17,315 bases of DNA. It comes from DATKCA01 sp035544675 (GTDB taxonomy: Bacteria > Acidobacteriota > Thermoanaerobaculia > Gp7-AA8). Made by a program: the position numbers and the translations under genes. Positions 15,501-17,315 of the stretch are shown here, piece by piece; position 1 is the stretch's first letter; each line of letters starts with the position of its first letter. The stretch is from contig DATKCA010000018.1 of the NCBI GenBank assembly GCA_035544675.1, forward strand, positions 1 to 17,315, given 5' to 3'. The notes under the pieces are model-generated. The model searched no databases. It was not told the origin of the DNA and was given only the letters and a program-made list of their open reading frames with translations.

Positions 15501-16560
15501 CGACGTGACGGCCGTGGCGCGCAAGATCCTGCAGGCCGTCGCCAAGCCGATGTCCGTCGATGACCACGAGTTCAACATCACCACCAGCATCGGCATCGCC
15601 TTCTACCCGCAGGACGGCGGAGACGCGGAGTCTCTGCTCAAGAACGCCGACAGCGCTCTGTACCAGGCCAAACAGGCCGGACGAAACAGCTACCAGCTCT
15701 GCTCGGCATTTCTGGCGCGGAAGGCGGCCGAACGTCTCACCCTCGAGACCGCTCTGCACCAGGCGCTGGAGCGTCACGAGTTCGTGCTTCACTACCAGCC
15801 GCAGCTCGACCTCCGAACGCAGGCCATCACCGGAATGGAAGCACTCATTCGCTGGGATCGCGGCGGAAAGAACATGCTCCGTCCCGCCGAGTTCATCGGC
15901 GTTGCCGAGGACACGCGTCTCATCCTGCCCATCGGCGAATGGGCCATCGAGGAGGCCTGCCGCCAGGGACAGGCGTGGTGCAGCGAAGGCACGGGGATGA
16001 GAATCGCGGTGAACGTCTCCGCCCGTCAGTTCCAGCAGCCGAATGTCGTCTCCATGATCCGTGACGCCATCGAGCGTTCAGGGTTTGATCCCCGTTACCT
16101 GGAGATCGAGATCACCGAGAGCACGGCCATGGCAGATCCCGACCTGACCGCCGAGATTCTCCTCGACCTCAAGAACCTCGGAATGAGCATCGCCATCGAC
16201 GACTTCGGCGTGGGCCATTCCTCGCTGAGTTACCTGAAGCGCTTCCCCATCGACGCGTTGAAGATCGACCAGTCTTTTGTCCAGGACATCACCCGCGGGG
16301 GAAGCGACGGGGCGATCGTTTCCGCCGTGATCGCCATGGGCAAGGCCTTGAACATCCGCGTGATCGCCGAGGGCGTGGAGACGCCGGAGCAACTCCGATT
16401 CCTCAAGGAGCACGGCTGCTACGAGTTCCAGGGATACCTGTTCAGCAGACCGATGCCGGCCAGCGCGCTCACCGAGATGATCCACACCGCTTCGCCGAGC
16501 GCCTACACACACCGCTACGCGCGCACGATCCAGGCCGTCCCCTCACCCGCCGACCACTGA
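12532..16560 (+). CDS. Double-propeller (Reg_prop/Y_Y_Y) sensor - PAS - GDDEF - EAL protein (probable c-di-GMP phosphodiesterase)
   Basis: This 1342-residue one-piece receptor has a Sec signal (about 1-23) and a large periplasmic region with 14 copies of a two-component-regulator propeller motif of type LWIGTxxGLxR, enough for two seven-bladed propellers (motifs near residues 60, 103, 145, 187, 227, 269, 311, 352, 390, 432, 471, 513, 555 and 614). A Y_Y_Y domain (about 675-738), a membrane helix (about 743-760), PAS (about 770-885), GGDEF (about 895-1055) and EAL (about 1065-1315) follow. The EAL site is complete: EAL (1103-1105), N1161, E1193, D1223, D1224, K1244, E1280 and Q1300. The GGDEF signature reads GDDEF (975-979), and DLDRF is DLDGF, so cyclase activity is doubtful. 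Similar ectodomains on Bacteroides hybrid two-component systems sense glycan fragments. I infer a sugar-responsive phosphodiesterase. Confidence 0.93.
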   Translation: MRLASRWVILLTILPIWATSALAIDPALSLDQNVVRTWGVDQGLPQGTVYALTQSNDGYVWAATQEGFVRFDGSVFVTYDRAASPQIDNNMTLALLSARDGSLYAATNGGGVVHVQSRRVRSYGMADGLPSAAATALYESGNGTIWIGTQKGLASRQPDGRIVTIAGSDGPTPLAVTTITEDWSGQLWIGTTHGIATMKDGRLVRHTTDGFPTAHILSIRVTRDGSVWIGTRGAGLLRYRSGQFRTYTAADRLPSANVSAIYEDSRGTLWIGTLDQGVGRFRNDRFEFASDSIGIGKKAVTSFLEDHEGNLWIGSANGLTRIAEGRVISFTMAHGLLGDKVRSVSADSSGKLWIGTGKGVQTLDGRHLRKGKGLSSDIVMSTWSGRDGSLWVGTFDGGLNRILQGKTTTYNTKNGLNTNMVLSLYEDRGGVMWVGTARGLQRIVNGTLMPDAVKLSGEAVGVILEDRNGALWVGTQDGGLNRISGGTVTSFGKGNGLSSDLILSLHQDSTGALWVGTAGGGLSRYKNGRWTTVTTREGLFDDSVFAILEDGNGHLWMSCNKGIFRVSRQQLDDFAEGLQPGVTSVAYGRADGMASRECNGGTQPVAWKTGDGKLWFATVNGVAMIDPARARTAAAPPVIVQDIFADRKPIDPAGPVSLAAGTKTLEFRYAGINLAAPEKVHYQYKLEGFDREWVDAGTRRQASYTNLPAGSYRFQVRAASGDGPWSTSTTAFHQSAFFYQTPWFLTASALLIVGSVAGAHRARVKLVRTSAERFKQLFDRNPAGEYRANTAGGILDCNDACARMLGFSSRSELMAHGIADLYGSDTSEWQTMVTRLSDQGALASFETALRRVDGTEVWVLMNASMIGDGKGHPIVAATLVDITARKRAEENVRYKAHHDVLTGLPNRALFKDRLAIALNYAHRAGNQLAVLCLDLDGFNVVNEAFGREGGDNLLRQVAERLKSCVREEDSVARVGDDEFTLLLMKPSNVSDVTAVARKILQAVAKPMSVDDHEFNITTSIGIAFYPQDGGDAESLLKNADSALYQAKQAGRNSYQLCSAFLARKAAERLTLETALHQALERHEFVLHYQPQLDLRTQAITGMEALIRWDRGGKNMLRPAEFIGVAEDTRLILPIGEWAIEEACRQGQAWCSEGTGMRIAVNVSARQFQQPNVVSMIRDAIERSGFDPRYLEIEITESTAMADPDLTAEILLDLKNLGMSIAIDDFGVGHSSLSYLKRFPIDALKIDQSFVQDITRGGSDGAIVSAVIAMGKALNIRVIAEGVETPEQLRFLKEHGCYEFQGYLFSRPMPASALTEMIHTASPSAYTHRYARTIQAVPSPADH

Positions 16561-16609
16561 ACCGGCAATCATTTTCTGCCGCGGCCGAAAAGCAACCTGC
16601 CCCTCAGAA

Positions 16610-16671
16610 GGTTCGAGGGAAGAGGTTCGAGGTTCGAGGCGCCTCTTCCCTCGAACCTCGAACCTCGAACC
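16610..16671. repeat. Palindrome built from TTCGAGG heptamers
   Basis: A perfect 16-bp inverted repeat (GGTTCGAGGGAAGAGG at 16610-16625, its complement at 16642-16657) encloses a 16-nt spacer that itself contains two more TTCGAGG units. The right side continues as three head-to-tail TCGAACC heptamers (16651-16671). It lies 50 nt after the stop of the propeller gene and could form a stable hairpin in its transcript. No T-run follows, so it is not a standard terminator. It looks like a dispersed intergenic repeat of the REP kind. Confidence 0.7.
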
Positions 16672-16798
16672 TCACTTCAGACGACGAGGCCGCGCGTTTC
16701 ATCCGACGGCTACCTGATCGCTGAGCGGTCGACGGCCGCCGGTCGCGAGAGCGGTGATCCCGGTCACGCCAGGAGGGGCGTGGAATCTCCGAGGCAAC

Positions 16799-16832
16799 AA
16801 AAAGGCCCTGGAAGCCTTAGCCTTCCAGGGCC
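16799..16832 (-). terminator. Intrinsic terminator on the minus strand at the end of the 76-bp repeat array
   Basis: An 11-bp perfect stem (GGCCCTGGAAG, 16804-16814, with CTTCCAGGGCC, 16822-16832) closes a 7-nt loop. On the minus strand it runs straight into TTTTTGTTGCC. The plus-strand side lacks a T-run, so it serves transcription entering from the repeat array at higher coordinates, not the propeller gene. Its loop CCTTAGC has the same position and similar sequence to the loops of the other linker hairpins in the array. Confidence 0.75.
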
Positions 16833-16873
16833 GGTCTCGGCGCGTTGACATCCGCAAAGGGGCATTCGCGCCG
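16804..16873 (-). repeat. Array unit 1 (linker hairpin = terminator, plus core hairpin)
   Basis: The linker hairpin is the terminator stem 16804-16832. The core hairpin pairs CGGCGCG (16838-16844) with CGCGCCG (16867-16873) around the conserved 22-nt core at 16845-16866. Relative to unit 3 the first 30 bases of the core region differ by only two changes. Confidence 0.65.
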
Positions 16874-16879
16874 CATTCG

Positions 16880-16950
16880 CCGTGACGATCCATCGCCTCA
16901 TCACGGGCCGCCTCGAGTCGTTGACATCTGCGGTGGAGCGTTCGACTCGA
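16880..16950 (-). repeat. Array unit 2
   Basis: The linker hairpin pairs CCGTGA (16880-16885) with TCACGG (16901-16906), extended by GA/TC across a C-A mismatch, with loop TCCATCGCC. The core hairpin pairs TCGAGTCG (16913-16920) with CGACTCGA (16943-16950) around the 22-nt core at 16921-16942. Both stems differ in sequence from the other units while remaining paired. Confidence 0.65.
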
Positions 16951-16955
16951 AACCT

Positions 16956-17027
16956 GACCTCGCGAGCCTTCGCCTCCGAGGTCCTCCACGTCGCGTTGAT
17001 ATCCGCAAAGGGGCGTTCGCGCCGTGG
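16956..17027 (-). repeat. Array unit 3
   Basis: The linker hairpin pairs GACCTCG (16956-16962) with CGAGGTC (16977-16983), plus inner GAG/CTC, loop CCTTCGC. The core hairpin pairs CCACG-T-CGCG (16986-16995) with CGCG-C-CGTGG (17018-17027) around the core at 16996-17017. The T-C mismatch sits four pairs from the core, as in unit 4. Confidence 0.65.
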
Positions 17028-17034
17028 CTGCCTT

Positions 17035-17104
17035 GATGACCTATCGCGTCATTCGCGGCTGCTTCGTATCGTTGACATCCGCGATAGAGCGTTCGATCCG
17101 AAGC
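17035..17104 (-). repeat. Array unit 4
   Basis: The linker hairpin pairs GATGAC (17035-17040) with GTCATT (17048-17053, one G-T pair), loop CTATCGC. The core hairpin pairs GCTTCG-T-ATCG (17061-17071) with CGAT-C-CGAAGC (17094-17104) around the core at 17072-17093. It is the strongest core stem of the four: ten pairs with a single mismatch. Confidence 0.65.
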
Positions 17105-17315
17105 AGGGGAATGCTATCGAAAACGGGCGCGATCTGCTGTCAACATTTCAGCGGTTTTCAACAGCGATCCGCAGCCCGCTTCCCGCATTTTGTGCAGTGG
17201 CATGTCTGCCTCTCTGTGACTGCACATGCGCAGTTGCATCGTGCTGTTGAAATCGTGCAGCGCGGAACCGGGCCCGACCAGCTCGACCGGCCGCCCGTTT
17301 CATGAAATGAGGACA
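17105..17315. other. Gene-free tail with dyads
   Basis: No open frame here has recognisable protein character. Visible structures are an 8-bp inverted repeat TGTGCAGT (17191-17198) with ACTGCACA (17219-17226), a dyad of GATCTGCTGT (17131-17140) with ACAGCGATC (17161-17169, one bulged base), and the palindrome TTTCATGAAA (17298-17307) at the edge. The minus-strand TTGACA (17143-17138) lies about 35 bases from the outer end of the repeat array. The region may hold the promoter of the array or of a gene beyond the window. Confidence 0.4.

Larger units (their letters stand above)
16804..17104 (-). repeat. Tandem array of four structured ~76-bp units, possible noncoding RNA
   Basis: The core start recurs at 16845, 16921, 16996 and 17072, a period of 76, 75 and 76 bp. 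Each unit contains a linker hairpin with a loop like CCWTCGC and a second hairpin with a loop of exactly 22 nt (plus strand: TTGAYATCYGC, five variable bases, then GRGCRTT without overlap beyond 22). The core stems differ in sequence between units yet stay complementary, which argues for selection on structure. The strand is set by the terminator at 16799-16832. A TTGACA on the minus strand (17143-17138) would place a start near the array's edge, but I see no good -10 there. Function unknown. Confidence 0.7.

Noticed and set aside
16804..16832. Terminator of the propeller gene on the plus strand
   Set aside because: On that strand the stem is followed by GGTCTCGG, not by a T-run; the A-run before it marks a minus-strand terminator.
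16845..16850. TTGACA in the repeat cores as serial promoters
   Set aside because: No -10-like hexamer occurs at 16-18 nt downstream in any unit; the motif is part of the conserved loop.
16699..16989. A 96-residue minus-strand reading frame
   Set aside because: It runs through the intrinsic terminator and two repeat units and has no protein-like features or start signal.
16844..17104. CRISPR array
   Set aside because: Cores are only 22 nt and degenerate, only four copies exist, and the would-be spacers begin and end with complementary arms, which real spacers do not. No cas genes are present.
16844..17104. Tandem tRNA genes (unit length near 76, GTTCGATCC resembles a T-loop)
   Set aside because: No unit forms an acceptor stem, an anticodon arm or a cloverleaf; the GTTCGA segment pairs instead with the sequence before TTGACA.
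16844..17104. Integron attC sites
   Set aside because: The GTTGACA and TGTCAAC ends do not fit the GTTRRRY/RYYYAAC core sites, and there are no cassettes or integrase.

Overview
The window looks like a chromosomal segment of a GC-rich, free-living, plant-matter-degrading Gram-negative bacterium. The reasons are a periplasmic TRAP uptake system, exported enzymes with Sec or Tat signals, very large c-di-GMP proteins and a two-component-type double propeller sensor. The mix resembles soil Acidobacteriota (class Vicinamibacteria), but that assignment is an inference from gene style only, because no rRNA or marker gene is present.

Layout. Bases 7-1970 (+): a D-mannonate dehydratase-type enolase-superfamily enzyme with a full set of catalytic residues, then a Tat-exported intradiol ring-cleavage dioxygenase. 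Bases 2036-10391 (-): a tightly packed run, read from high to low coordinates, of a 7TM-PAS-GGDEF-EAL protein, a secreted pectinesterase (9 nt gap), a complete TRAP transporter dctP-dctQ-dctM (28 nt gap, then an ATGA overlap, then a 1 nt gap) and a membrane protein of unknown function. Bases 10405-10537 hold hairpins, an intrinsic terminator and a candidate promoter/operator. Bases 10539-12224 (-): a proteinase K-like secreted S8 protease. Bases 12225-12531: an AT-rich divergent control region with direct and inverted repeats. Bases 12532-16560 (+): a 1342-residue sensor with a 14-blade periplasmic double propeller, Y_Y_Y, TM, PAS, GGDEF and EAL. Bases 16561-17315: no convincing gene.

How the genes may fit together. 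Pectin demethylation outside the cell, tripartite uptake of an organic acid (probably a uronate) and mannonate/uronate dehydration to 2-keto-3-deoxygluconate form a plausible sugar-acid theme. Two c-di-GMP proteins flank this block. Their signature motifs are complementary: one keeps GGDEF but has a diverged EAL domain, while the other keeps a textbook EAL domain but has GDDEF.

The least explained part is 16804-17104. It holds four head-to-tail units of about 76 bp. Each unit has a linker hairpin followed by a second hairpin, whose 22-nt loop is conserved while its stem changes sequence by compensatory substitutions. The array ends, on the minus strand, in what looks like an intrinsic terminator occupying the position of a linker hairpin. 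This suggests a structured noncoding RNA (or a family of dispersed structured repeats) that I cannot assign to a known class. A separate palindrome built of TTCGAGG heptamers lies just before it.
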